Shown: positions 17,844 to 26,393, counted from the stretch's first letter. The stretch is DNA of 64,000 bases from Sphingorhabdus sp. (GCA_028279555.1 JANQNO010000006.1:181837-245836), one strand, 5' to 3'. Numbers and translations: made by a program. The notes: generated from the sequence alone by a model not told the origin.

Positions 17844-17859
17844 AGCAAACACCGTGCCA
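17844..17859 (-). promoter_or_regulatory. Sigma-54 promoter of the flgB-flgL operon
   Basis: On the minus strand this reads TGGCACG, four bases, TTGCT: an exact sigma-54 (RpoN) consensus with the required 12-base step between the GG and GC pairs. Initiation about 12 bases beyond the GC would leave a leader of roughly 50 bases before flgB. Confidence 0.9.
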
Positions 17860-17992
17860 GTTTTAATATTATTAATATATTTCAGGTGTTTGGGTGTATC
17901 CTGCCAAAATACTGACAGGGCGCTGCCCGGGCCAATGTCGGGAATTTGGCAAAGCTGCCGAAGACCACGCATATTCAGCTACGCGAGCAGAC

Positions 17993-18008
17993 TGGCACGC
18001 CATTTGCT
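17993..18008 (+). promoter_or_regulatory. Sigma-54 promoter of flgA-flgM-flgN
   Basis: TGGCACG (17993-17999), CCAT, TTGCT (18004-18008): an exact sigma-54 consensus with the GG at 17994 and the GC at 18006. It lies 46 bases before the flgA start and is divergent from the flgB promoter, so one enhancer between them could serve both. Confidence 0.9.
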
Positions 18009-18053
18009 TCTATCCGCCATGTATTGTTGATCGACATAGTAAAGGAATTTTCA

Positions 18054-18539
18054 ATGGCTGTTTCTGTAGCTCTTGCCTCTGCGTTAATGCTGATGGCCGG
18101 ATCGTCATCGCTGGAAGATCTGACTGAGTTGGACAGGCGTATAAGTGCGATTGTCGAACCGACCGGATCAAAGGCACGACCCATCGACAAGCGCATCAGG
18201 CTCGCCCGCTGCCCCCAGGTCGCGACGATCGATTATGCAAGTGAGACCAGCCTGGCGGTGCGCTGCCAGCCACTTGGCTGGCGCATCAGGGTTAACCTTA
18301 TGCAGCTCAGCCAACCGGCTCACATATCAAGCGGCAGACCCGCACCGCAGGCCATCGTGATTCGCAGAGGGGAGTCCGTTGAATTTCGCGCTAAAGGTGC
18401 GGGGTTTTCAGTGACTATCACAGCTGTAGCTATGGAAAACGGGCGCCTCGGCGATCATATCAGGGTAAAGTCTCCGACATCAAAAACACCTGTTTCCGCC
18501 CGAGTGGCCGGGAAGGGCCTGGTCGATGCCTCCAACTAG
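18054..18539 (+). CDS. flgA: Flagellar P-ring assembly chaperone FlgA
   Basis: A 161-residue periplasmic protein. It has a signal peptide (MAVSVALASALMLMAG) and a reduced SAF-type C-terminal domain: the LxVRCxxxGWRIRVNL segment, then QAIVIRRGESVEFRAKGAGFSVTITAVAMENGRLGDHIRVKSPTS (key parts VxRGExVxFxAxGxGFxV and AxxNGRLGDxIRVKS). FlgA assists FlgI polymerisation around the rod. The ATG at 18054 has AAAGGAA nearby and lies downstream of the sigma-54 promoter, which excludes the longer in-frame version. Confidence 0.9.
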   Translation: MAVSVALASALMLMAGSSSLEDLTELDRRISAIVEPTGSKARPIDKRIRLARCPQVATIDYASETSLAVRCQPLGWRIRVNLMQLSQPAHISSGRPAPQAIVIRRGESVEFRAKGAGFSVTITAVAMENGRLGDHIRVKSPTSKTPVSARVAGKGLVDASN

Positions 18540-18644
18540 AGAATCGGTACAAAAATTGACAAATTCCTAAAAGCGCCTCCCGATTTGCCGTTATTGCCAT
18601 TGTGCCCTCGATGTGGGCAAAAAGAATGGCAAAGGATTAATATC

Positions 18645-18938
18645 ATGGTCGATCCAGTTTCGGCAGCAGTATTCACGGCTGTTAAAGCGCAGCCAACGAA
18701 GAATAGCGGTGCGCGGGAAAGCCGCCCACCAGCGTCGCTCACAAATGTCAGCATAAGCCGTGACAAGTCACTGTCCCAGCTGTTGAGCCTGGCCAAACAG
18801 CTCGCTGAACAGGGACCGCCTGTTGATTATCAGAAGATTGCCCACATTCGAAACGCAATCGCCGAAGGAACCTACAAGGTCGATCCGGAGGCGGTGGCAG
18901 ACGCTATGCTGGACTTTGTTGCAAAAGAGCAAAAATGA
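18645..18938 (+). CDS. flgM: Anti-sigma-28 factor FlgM
   Basis: A 97-residue protein with an unstructured, polar N-terminus and the FlgM C-terminal helices (SLSQLLSLAKQLAEQGPPVDYQKIAHIRNAIAEGTYKVDPEAVADAMLDF; key part VDxxKIxxIRxAIAxGxYxVDxxxIAxxML). It inhibits FliA until the hook is complete and FlgM is exported. ATG at 18645 follows AAAGGA. It overlaps flgN by 4 bases, and the FliA gene is 3.3 kb downstream on the same strand. Confidence 0.92.
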   Translation: MVDPVSAAVFTAVKAQPTKNSGARESRPPASLTNVSISRDKSLSQLLSLAKQLAEQGPPVDYQKIAHIRNAIAEGTYKVDPEAVADAMLDFVAKEQK

Positions 18939-19231
18939 ACCAGGACATCCTAGATCGCGTGACGGAATGCCAGGCATCCTTAATCGATGCGCTGGACAGT
19001 CAGGATGTCGACGCAATCGAAAAGAGCACCGGTGATCTGGCGGCGATGCTTGACGAAATATCAAGTCTAAGACCTTTCCCGCCAAAGACCGACGACAATG
19101 CAAGGCTGGACTATGCCATCCGGCAGTCAAATGCAGCAAGCATGCGAGTCAATTATCTGTCCAGCTGGACCCGTCAAAGAATTGACCGGCTTGCCGAGTT
19201 ACGAGGTGGAAATCTGGCTGGAAAACACTGA
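18935..19231 (+). CDS. flgN: FlgN-like flagellar export chaperone
   Basis: A 98-residue, mostly helical protein with several acidic helices and a C-terminal LSSWTRQRIDRLAELRGG segment. Sequence similarity to FlgN is not obvious by eye, but the position directly after flgM with an ATGA overlap, the size and the helical character are those of FlgN, the chaperone of the junction proteins FlgK and FlgL. Functional call is therefore partly by context. Confidence 0.65.
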   Translation: MNQDILDRVTECQASLIDALDSQDVDAIEKSTGDLAAMLDEISSLRPFPPKTDDNARLDYAIRQSNAASMRVNYLSSWTRQRIDRLAELRGGNLAGKH

Positions 19232-19269
19232 CCTTCGCTAGAATGCTGAAATACATATATTTTCCTGTT

Positions 19270-19285
19270 TGGCACAGGAGTTGCA
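19270..19285 (+). promoter_or_regulatory. Sigma-54 promoter of the transglycosylase-flhA-fliA operon
   Basis: TGGCACA, GGAG, TTGCA: GG at 19271 and GC at 19283, 12 bases apart, a near-exact sigma-54 consensus. Transcription would start near 19296, so translation of the next gene cannot begin at the upstream TTG at 19269. A preceding gap of about 40 bases separates it from flgN. Confidence 0.85.
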
Positions 19286-19319
19286 TTCGGTTCCGATGAA
19301 ACAATCTGGAACTCTATCG

Positions 19320-20159
19320 ATGCCACAATCCATTCCCAATTCTGATGCGACACCGATACAGGCAAGGGTGCAACGCGCCATTGCCGAAGCATCAAATCGT
19401 ACGGGCATCGATTTCGACTATCTGTTTTCCCAGGCGCGCCTGGAAAGCAACTTCAATCCATCTGCACGCGCCAGAACTTCGAGCGCCTCAGGGCTTTACC
19501 AATTCACAAAGCAGACCTGGCTCAACACCGTAAAACTCCATGGCACCAAACATGGGCTTGGTTGGGCAGCGAATGCAATCAGCCAGAACTCAAAAGGATA
19601 TTCCTTTGTCAGTGATCGGGAGCAACGCGCCGAGATCTTGGCGCTACGCAACAATCCGGAAATCGCCGCGGTAATGGCTGCGGAATTTGCCGCCGATAAC
19701 CGAAAGCATCTTGTTGAACAGACGGGCCGCCAACCTGAAGAGGTCGACCTCTATCTCGCTCATTTCCTGGGTGCTGGGGGTGCATCTCGATTTCTGAAAG
19801 CCATGGATTCAAATCCTGCGCAGCCTGCCGCAACTCTCTTTCCCAAGGCCGCGGCAGCCAATCGCAGCGTATTTTACGAGAAATCGGGAAAGGCGCGCAG
19901 CCTTTCGGAGCTGCGTTCGTCATTCCAGACCAAACTAGACGCAGACAATCACAAAACTCCAAGGATGATGGCACGAAACACGGTTTTGCCCGCGCCGGTG
20001 CCTGCATTTGCGCGCAGCGATCTGCACGCCTCTCCGGAAGAAACCAACCCACGGCCACTTGAAATGATGGGTTTCCAAAAAATGCCGGAGAAGCTTTCGC
20101 TTGAATTCGCGCGCAATACCTATGCCCGGCTGGCAGCCATGGGCGGGCCCAGCCGATGA
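19320..20159 (+). CDS. Flagellar lytic transglycosylase (SLT domain), rod-cutting enzyme
   Basis: A 279-residue protein. The first 115 residues form an SLT (soluble lytic transglycosylase-like) domain with the catalytic glutamate in SQARLESNFNPSARA and the ASGLYQFTKQTW motif. The C-terminal 120 residues are polar, proline-containing and without recognised family. No Sec signal peptide is visible, so export may use the flagellar type III route. It presumably opens the wall for the rod in place of the domain missing from FlgJ. ATG at 19320 is preferred because of the sigma-54 promoter; 19296 would be leaderless. It overlaps flhA by 4 bases. Confidence 0.85.
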   Translation: MPQSIPNSDATPIQARVQRAIAEASNRTGIDFDYLFSQARLESNFNPSARARTSSASGLYQFTKQTWLNTVKLHGTKHGLGWAANAISQNSKGYSFVSDREQRAEILALRNNPEIAAVMAAEFAADNRKHLVEQTGRQPEEVDLYLAHFLGAGGASRFLKAMDSNPAQPAATLFPKAAAANRSVFYEKSGKARSLSELRSSFQTKLDADNHKTPRMMARNTVLPAPVPAFARSDLHASPEETNPRPLEMMGFQKMPEKLSLEFARNTYARLAAMGGPSR

Positions 20160-22276
20160 ACGCTGTCGCCAATATGAAAATTTGGTCGGCCACGCTGCGT
20201 GCCGGTGCATTGCCGCTCGCAATCCTTGCGCTCGTCATGTTGATGGTGGTCCCGGTACCGGCTGTCGCACTTGATATAGGCTTCATCGCCAACATCATGA
20301 TATCGCTGGCGGTGTTGATGGTTGCACTGAATGCAGCCAAACCACTCGACTTCTCTGCCTTCCCCACAGTCCTGCTGCTGGCGACGCTGTTTCGGCTGGC
20401 GCTGAATGTCGCCTCCACCCGCGTCGTTCTTGTCGACGGGCATCAGGGGCCGGGTGCTGCCGGCAACGTGATCGAGGCTTTCGGCAGCTTCCTGATTGGC
20501 GGCGACTATGTTGTCGGACTGTTTGTTTTTGCGGTTCTGATGATCATCAATCTTGTGGTTATTACCAAAGGGGCCGGGCGTGTGTCCGAAGTCTCCGCTC
20601 GCTTCACGCTCGACGCGCTGCCAGGCAAACAGATGGCTATCGATGCCGACCTGAATGCCGGACTGGTAACGCCGGATGAAGCCAAACAGCGTCGCCAGGA
20701 TATTTCTACCGAGGCCGATTTCTACGGCTCCATGGACGGTGCATCCAAATTTGTGAAAGGCGATGCCGTCGCCGGTCTGCTGATCCTGTTCGTCAACATA
20801 TTTGGCGGCCTCATCCTGGGGGCGACAAGCCACGACATGGCGATAGGTGATGCCGCGCAAACATATATCCTTTTGGCGGTTGGCGATGCGCTGGTTGCGC
20901 AGATCCCAGCTTTGCTGCTGTCTATTGCCGCAGCCGCCATCGTCACCCGTGTCGCCTCGCCATTCGACCTGTCGGGCCAGATCGGCAACCAGTTCGGACA
21001 TGCAAGTGCATGGGGGCCGGTCGCAGCTATCCTGGGCATTCTCGGTATGGTTCCGGCGATGCCGCAAATGGTTATACTTCCGGCCGCCGCGTTGGCGGGA
21101 GGGATATATTGGTACACGCGCAAAAACCCCTCTACCCAGAATGATCCGGCGCAAGAGGAGCCGGCGGCGGTCCCATCACATGTCATCAACTGGAGCGATG
21201 TAAGCGAGACAGCCCCGATTACGCTCGAGGTTGGCTATGCGCTGGTCGATCTGGTGGATGAGAATAAGGGTGCCCCTCTCATGGGACGCATCACGGGCAT
21301 CCGGAGACAGCTTTCCCGAGAGCTCGGCTTTGTATTGCCGCTGGTCAAGGTAAAAGACAATCTGCAGTTGCCAGGCAACTGTTACCGCATCAACATCGCA
21401 GGCATAACCCACGGAGAAGATGAGGTCTTCCCAAGGGAACTGCTTGCGCTCGATTCCGGTGATTGTCTCGATGGAATAGAGGGACGCGAGGTCAAGGATC
21501 CAAGCTTTGGGCTGGACGCGAAATGGATTGGCCAGGACAGCCGTTCCGACGCTGTCGCTGCAGGTTACACCGTCGTCGATGCCCCCACAGTAATCGCAAC
21601 ACATCTCAACAATGTCATTTCGGCCAATGCGATTGAGCTTTTTGGTATGGATGAGGCACAATCGCTGCTTGATACGCTGAAAACCGCCTATCCGCTTCTG
21701 GTTGAGGGACTTTCGCCCCAACCTTACTCGCTGGCTGCAGTCACCGCGCTTTGCAAGGCGCTTCTGAAAGAACGTATTCCGCTTCGAGATTTCCGGAAAG
21801 TAGCCGAGGCCATGGTTGATCTCACCCAGGCTGAATTGTCACCGGACGAGTTGGTCGAGGCTGTTCGCCAGCAGCTTGGCGGTCTGATCGTACAAACAAT
21901 CGTTCCAGTAAAGATGCCGCTGCCTGCGATAACTTTTGACGGCGAATTGGAAACTTTGCTGACGCAATCGGTGCAGGCGGGGCCGAATGCCGAGTGGCCA
22001 TTCGACCCGGATCTATCCAGCCGCATCGTGAAAGCCGTAGGCGCTGCTGTAGAACCACTGCAGAGGGCCGCACGCAGCTGCGCCATCATTACATCGCCAA
22101 TCTGCCGGGCGGCCATTGCCAGGCTGCTGCGTGCCCAACTGACCGATGTCCCAGTTCTCTCCTTTCTGGAGATTCCCGAAAACAAGGCTGTCGAAGTCCT
22201 TGCCGTGATCGGCGGCAAGGAAACAGCAGCCGCTCTACCGACCCCACAAGAGAATCAAGAAAATACAGGAGAATGA
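20156..22276 (+). CDS. flhA: Flagellar export gate protein FlhA
   Basis: A 706-residue protein with eight N-terminal membrane helices (up to about residue 320) and a large cytoplasmic domain. Motifs include PLDFSAFPTVLLLATLFRLALNVASTRVVL and the FHIPEP-region equivalent RFTLDALPGKQMAIDADLNAGL (key part LDAxPGKQMAIDADLNxGxI). FlhA energises export and docks chaperone-substrate complexes on its nonameric ring. It overlaps the transglycosylase gene upstream and fliA downstream. Confidence 0.97.
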   Translation: MNAVANMKIWSATLRAGALPLAILALVMLMVVPVPAVALDIGFIANIMISLAVLMVALNAAKPLDFSAFPTVLLLATLFRLALNVASTRVVLVDGHQGPGAAGNVIEAFGSFLIGGDYVVGLFVFAVLMIINLVVITKGAGRVSEVSARFTLDALPGKQMAIDADLNAGLVTPDEAKQRRQDISTEADFYGSMDGASKFVKGDAVAGLLILFVNIFGGLILGATSHDMAIGDAAQTYILLAVGDALVAQIPALLLSIAAAAIVTRVASPFDLSGQIGNQFGHASAWGPVAAILGILGMVPAMPQMVILPAAALAGGIYWYTRKNPSTQNDPAQEEPAAVPSHVINWSDVSETAPITLEVGYALVDLVDENKGAPLMGRITGIRRQLSRELGFVLPLVKVKDNLQLPGNCYRINIAGITHGEDEVFPRELLALDSGDCLDGIEGREVKDPSFGLDAKWIGQDSRSDAVAAGYTVVDAPTVIATHLNNVISANAIELFGMDEAQSLLDTLKTAYPLLVEGLSPQPYSLAAVTALCKALLKERIPLRDFRKVAEAMVDLTQAELSPDELVEAVRQQLGGLIVQTIVPVKMPLPAITFDGELETLLTQSVQAGPNAEWPFDPDLSSRIVKAVGAAVEPLQRAARSCAIITSPICRAAIARLLRAQLTDVPVLSFLEIPENKAVEVLAVIGGKETAAALPTPQENQENTGE

Positions 22277-22278
22277 CA

Positions 22279-23010
22279 ATGCAGCATTCGATGATCCAGC
22301 CAAATGAGGGGGCAACCTATTCCCCCAATCCGGCACAGAAAGACATGGGTGCAATAATTGCAAAATACAGTGACCTGGTGTCGCGCATTGCTTGGCATGT
22401 GCATTCCCGTATGTCTTCGTCGATCGAAGTCGCCGACCTGATCCAGATAGGCATGATCGCCCTGATCGAAGGTGCGAGAAATTTCGAGGAGCGTGGCGTT
22501 GATTTTGCCGCCTATGCATCGACCCGCATTCGCGGCGCGATGATCGATGAGTTGCGGCGGGAAGCAAAGATCAGCCGTTCAGGCATTCAGAATGGTAAGC
22601 GCATTGCACATGCCAAAGACCAGCTTTCCCATTCACTCGGCCGTCCGCCGCTGCCCAACGAAATCGCTGATGAGCTTGGCGTCGACATATTTGAGTATTT
22701 TGAATTGGAATCGAGCGCTGCAGCACTGAAGCAGGAGTCGATGGATGATGCCTATAGTGACTATGATATCTGGTTTGCCGATCTGAGCGCAGATCCATTC
22801 GATCAGCTCGATCGGGCAAAAACCTCACAAAGGCTGGCGGAGGCAATATCCGAGCTTCCAGAGCGGCAGGCAAAGGTTCTGCAGCTATACTTTATTGAGG
22901 AGCTGAATCTGGAAGAAATCGGCTGTATCATTGGGGTCGGGGCCGCCCGCGTATGCCAGATCAAGCAACAGGCATTAAGCAGCTTGAAGAAGAAATGGGA
23001 TGCGAACTGA
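22279..23010 (+). CDS. fliA: Flagellar sigma factor FliA (sigma-28)
   Basis: A 243-residue sigma-70 family factor. Region 2 reads DLIQIGMIALIEGARNFEERGVDFAAYASTRIRGAMIDELR (key parts DLxQxGxIGLxxAxxxFxxxxGxxFxxYAxxRIRGAMxDELR), and region 4 reads LPERQAKVLQLYFIEELNLEEIGCIIGVGAARVCQIKQQAL. It transcribes late flagellar genes once FlgM is exported. ATG at 22279 sits 7 bases after AGGAG; ATG at 22273 overlaps the flhA stop and is the alternative. It is the last flagellar gene here. Confidence 0.95.
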   Translation: MQHSMIQPNEGATYSPNPAQKDMGAIIAKYSDLVSRIAWHVHSRMSSSIEVADLIQIGMIALIEGARNFEERGVDFAAYASTRIRGAMIDELRREAKISRSGIQNGKRIAHAKDQLSHSLGRPPLPNEIADELGVDIFEYFELESSAAALKQESMDDAYSDYDIWFADLSADPFDQLDRAKTSQRLAEAISELPERQAKVLQLYFIEELNLEEIGCIIGVGAARVCQIKQQALSSLKKKWDAN

Positions 23011-23087
23011 GTCTTGGACGCGCGGCGACAAAAAAACAGTCCGCACACGAACCGTATGATTCATCTGAAAAACAGAGGAGCGGAGCA

Positions 23088-24545
23088 ATGACAAAATATG
23101 ATTATGATTTCGCGGTAATCGGCGGCGGACCAGCCGGCCGGCGTGCAGCAATCCAGGCGGCGAAACTGGGCAAGACTGTGGCTTTGATCGACGATCGCGA
23201 ATCCATCGGCGGTGTTTCGGTTCACACCGGAACGCTGCCGTCCAAGACAATCCGAGAGTCTGTCATGTCGGCAACCGGCTGGCGCGATCAGCATTTTCGC
23301 AGCCAGCGCGCAAGGTTGTCGCCGCGCGAAATGCAAGAGATGATCCGCTCGCGGCTTTCCAAAACGCTGAATGATGAAGTGGATGTGCTGGATCATCAGC
23401 TATCGCGCAACAACATCACCCAGGTCACCGGGCGGGCCTGCTTCATCGACAAGAATACGCTGGAAATAAAACTGGAAGAAAACGGAATCCAAAGCAGGTT
23501 CCAAATATCAGCCAGCAAATTCCTGGTTTCGACCGGTACCCGTCCGTTCCGACCAGACAATATCCCCTTTAACAACCGTAACATAGTCGACAGCGACAGC
23601 GTCGCAACAGACGTGCCACTGCCGCAGAGTATCATCGTGGTGGGCGGCGGCGTGATCGGGCTTGAATATGCAACGATTTTCTCGGCGATGGGAATCCCCG
23701 TGACGGTTGTAGAGCGCCGGGAACGACTGCTCGAGTTTATCGATCATGACGTTGTCGACAACTTTCTTGGCCAGCTCAAGGAACGCGGCATCGGTCTCCG
23801 TCTTGGCCGAAGCATCGAGAGGATTTTCGAGAATGAAGCGGGCCAGGCTTGTCTGATTCTGGATGACAAGCGTCAGTTGAAGGCAGAAATGGTGCTTTAT
23901 ACGGCAGGGCGCGAAGGCGCCGTGGCAGGTCTTGGGCTTGAGAATGTCGGCATCGCGCCCGATGCCAGAGGCAGGATTCCCGTAAACGCAAAAACGCTCC
24001 AGACCAGCTGCAAGAATATATATGCAGCGGGAGATGTTATCGGCTTTCCCAGCCTTGCATCCACATCGATGGAACAGGGACGCCACGCTGCCTGTCACGC
24101 TTTTGGCGGTGCCCTTGAGGACCAGGAACACAGCTTCCCGCTTGGAATCTACGCCGTTCCAGAGATTGCCAGTATCGGCCTGTCAGAACAAGATGCGCGC
24201 GCGAAGGGTCACAATGTCGAGATCGGTATTGCGCGTTTCAGGGAAACCTCGCGCGGCCACATTCTGGGTAACTGCGAAGGCGTCATGAAGTGCATCTACG
24301 ATCTTGAAAGCCATAAGCTGCTCGGCGTACACATCGTTGGCGAAGGTGCAACCGAGTTAGTCCACATTGGCCAGGCCGTGATTAACCTGGGCGGCGGGAT
24401 CAAATATTTCATGAACAACACCTTCAATTTCCCAACACTGGCGGAGGCCTACAAGATTGCCGCACTCGATGCATGGAATCGATTGCCAGAGATAGAAGCA
24501 GGAACGGCAAAAACTGCCGGAAACGGCAACAAGAAAGCCGCCTGA
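23088..24545 (+). CDS. sthA: Soluble (Si-specific) pyridine nucleotide transhydrogenase SthA
   Basis: A 485-residue flavoprotein. It has an N-terminal FAD site GGGPAGRRAAI, a second nucleotide-binding site VVGGGVIGLEYA around residue 185, the FAD site ending IYAAGDVIG, and a C-terminal dimerisation domain. The redox-active cysteine pair of related dihydrolipoamide dehydrogenases is replaced (VHTGTLPSKT), the mark of SthA. It transfers hydride between NADPH and NADH in the cytoplasm. GAGGAGCGGAG lies before the ATG at 23088. It follows fliA by 77 bases and precedes gdhA by 22, so it likely forms a unit with gdhA. Confidence 0.93.
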   Translation: MTKYDYDFAVIGGGPAGRRAAIQAAKLGKTVALIDDRESIGGVSVHTGTLPSKTIRESVMSATGWRDQHFRSQRARLSPREMQEMIRSRLSKTLNDEVDVLDHQLSRNNITQVTGRACFIDKNTLEIKLEENGIQSRFQISASKFLVSTGTRPFRPDNIPFNNRNIVDSDSVATDVPLPQSIIVVGGGVIGLEYATIFSAMGIPVTVVERRERLLEFIDHDVVDNFLGQLKERGIGLRLGRSIERIFENEAGQACLILDDKRQLKAEMVLYTAGREGAVAGLGLENVGIAPDARGRIPVNAKTLQTSCKNIYAAGDVIGFPSLASTSMEQGRHAACHAFGGALEDQEHSFPLGIYAVPEIASIGLSEQDARAKGHNVEIGIARFRETSRGHILGNCEGVMKCIYDLESHKLLGVHIVGEGATELVHIGQAVINLGGGIKYFMNNTFNFPTLAEAYKIAALDAWNRLPEIEAGTAKTAGNGNKKAA

Positions 24546-24567
24546 ACAACGAAGTGGAGAAACAATT

Positions 24568-25923
24568 ATGGCTATTTCTGATCATGTAGACTTCGATAAA
24601 TTTTTAACGGGGTTGAAGCGCCGCAATCCGGGGCAGCCGGAATTTGTGCAAGCCGTGCGCGAGGTGGCACAGGATGTCTTTGATTTCATCAGCGACAAGG
24701 AGGAATATCACGCCGCACAGATACTGCGAAGGATCGCCGAACCCGACAGAGTCATCTCCTTTCGTGTTTGCTGGGAAGATGACAATCACAACATCCGCGT
24801 TCAACGCGGATGGCGCGTCCAAAACAACAATGCCATTGGCCCTTACAAAGGCGGACTGCGATTTCACCCTTCCGTAACCGAGAGCATCCTTAAGTTTCTT
24901 GCATTTGAGCAGACCTTCAAAAATTCACTGACCGGATTGCCGATGGGCGGTGGCAAGGGCGGTGCAAACTTCAACCCCAAGGGGAAATCGGATGCCGAGA
25001 TAATGCGCTTTTGCCAGTCTTTTATGACAGAGCTCTACCGCCATGTTGGACCGGACATCGATGTTCCGGCGGGCGACATTGGTGTTGGCGCAAAAGAAAT
25101 CGGATACATGTTCGGCCAATACAAACGCATCACCGGCCGCTGGGAAGGTGTATTGACGGGCAAGGGCCGCGAGTATGGGGGCAGCTTGCTGCGCCCGGAA
25201 GCTACAGGCTATGGCGCTGTGTATTTTCTGGAAAATATGTTGAAGACACGCGGGGATTCCGTGGAAGGAAAAACCGTGCTGGTTTCCGGGTCTGGCAATG
25301 TAGCAACACATGCTGCGGAGAAAGCCGTGCAAATGGGAGGTAAGGTTCTTACCTTGTCGGATAGCTCTGGCTTTGTTCATGATCCGGACGGTTTCGGCCA
25401 GGATAAAATAGACTGGGTCAAAGATCTGAAAGTCAATCGCCGCGGGCGCATTTCGGAATATTGTCGAGAGTTTTCCAAAGCTCAGTTCTTCGAGAAGCAA
25501 AAGCCTTGGAAAGTCGCTGCCGATATTGCATTGCCATGCGCAACCCAAAATGAGATCGATGCCAAAGATGGCAACATACTGGTCGGCAATGGCATCATGG
25601 CCGTGTCTGAAGGAGCCAATATGCCATCAAGTTTGGAAGCGATCGAGGCCTTCCAGGAAAGCGGCGTATTGTACGGACCTGGAAAAGCATCAAATGCCGG
25701 GGGTGTTGCGGTTTCTGGATTGGAGATGAGTCAAAATTCCGAGCGCCAGAGCTGGGACAGTGACAGGCTTAACGTCACGCTCGAAAACATAATGGTCGAT
25801 ATCCATGAAAGGTGCATTGAATATGGAAAACTGACTGACGGGAGTATCAACTATGTGAAGGGTGCCAACGTCGCTGGATTCAAGAAAGTAGCAGATGCAA
25901 TGTTGGCATATGGCGTGGTATGA
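24568..25923 (+). CDS. gdhA: NADP-specific glutamate dehydrogenase GdhA
   Basis: A 451-residue hexameric-type glutamate dehydrogenase. It shows the substrate-binding GGLRFHPSV, the catalytic PMGGGKGGANF with Lys130, DVPAGDIGVGAKEIGYMFGQYKR, and the nucleotide-binding VLVSGSGNVATHAAEK. The protein interconverts 2-oxoglutarate plus ammonium and glutamate using NADPH. The length and the GSGNVA fold match the small NADP enzyme of bacteria. It lies 22 bases after sthA, which balances NADPH, so joint expression is plausible. Confidence 0.94.
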   Translation: MAISDHVDFDKFLTGLKRRNPGQPEFVQAVREVAQDVFDFISDKEEYHAAQILRRIAEPDRVISFRVCWEDDNHNIRVQRGWRVQNNNAIGPYKGGLRFHPSVTESILKFLAFEQTFKNSLTGLPMGGGKGGANFNPKGKSDAEIMRFCQSFMTELYRHVGPDIDVPAGDIGVGAKEIGYMFGQYKRITGRWEGVLTGKGREYGGSLLRPEATGYGAVYFLENMLKTRGDSVEGKTVLVSGSGNVATHAAEKAVQMGGKVLTLSDSSGFVHDPDGFGQDKIDWVKDLKVNRRGRISEYCREFSKAQFFEKQKPWKVAADIALPCATQNEIDAKDGNILVGNGIMAVSEGANMPSSLEAIEAFQESGVLYGPGKASNAGGVAVSGLEMSQNSERQSWDSDRLNVTLENIMVDIHERCIEYGKLTDGSINYVKGANVAGFKKVADAMLAYGVV

Positions 25924-26032
25924 ACGGCCGATGCCTCACTTTGGAGGCAAAATCAGGAAAAGGGAATTGCGGGGCGGTTAGCAGCAGGGTGGCTTGGATC
26001 GGGCTTCGGTCTTCTGATACCGGGTTTGGCAA

Positions 26033-26368
26033 TCAAAAAGCGTGCTTCAGCATTTCTGTCATATGTTCCAGCACAGAGCGGTGCAATGGCTTTGCAAATC
26101 TGCAACCATAGGTCGAACCTTCCGACCAGACTATCCGCGCCGGCAGCGGCTGTAGTGCGAGGATAATGAGAAAGACGGTTTCGTAATTGAGCAGCCTGCT
26201 ATGGCATTGAAGGTTGAAGCCCGACACCGAGATATTGGAAATTCTCGCGTTGACATAGCCGCAATTGACCTGCTTGATTTTGACAGTTGCATCTACCGGG
26301 AAGCGCTCATCTTTTCTGCCAATTACGGCCAGAAACTTGCCATGTCGCGGACGAGAAAATTGCTCCAT
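26033..26368 (-). CDS. Single-domain PilZ protein (cyclic di-GMP binding)
   Basis: A 111-residue protein with an intact PilZ signature: RKDER (residues 18-22, RxxxR) and NISVSG (45-50, NxSxxG), ending YGCRFAKPL. PilZ domains bind cyclic di-GMP. Because it lies 3 kb from the flagellar cluster, a role in motility control is possible but not shown. ATG at 26368 follows AGGAG by 8 bases; an upstream in-frame ATG at 26464 would add 32 residues of no recognised kind. It is convergent with gdhA. Confidence 0.85.
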   Translation of the reverse strand: MEQFSRPRHGKFLAVIGRKDERFPVDATVKIKQVNCGYVNARISNISVSGFNLQCHSRLLNYETVFLIILALQPLPARIVWSEGSTYGCRFAKPLHRSVLEHMTEMLKHAF

Positions 26369-26379
26369 TTTCAAAACTC

Positions 26380-26393
26380 CTGTTCCGGAACAG
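26380..26393. promoter_or_regulatory. 14-base perfect palindrome in front of the PilZ gene
   Basis: CTGTTCCGGAACAG is its own reverse complement. It lies 11 bases before the PilZ start codon, partly over the ribosome-binding region, where a repressor or an RNA hairpin could act. No regulator could be assigned. Confidence 0.35.

Noticed and set aside
25932-25949. TGCCTC/GAGGCA hairpin after gdhA
   Set aside because: The stem has six pairs and no T-run follows, so it is not a convincing terminator.
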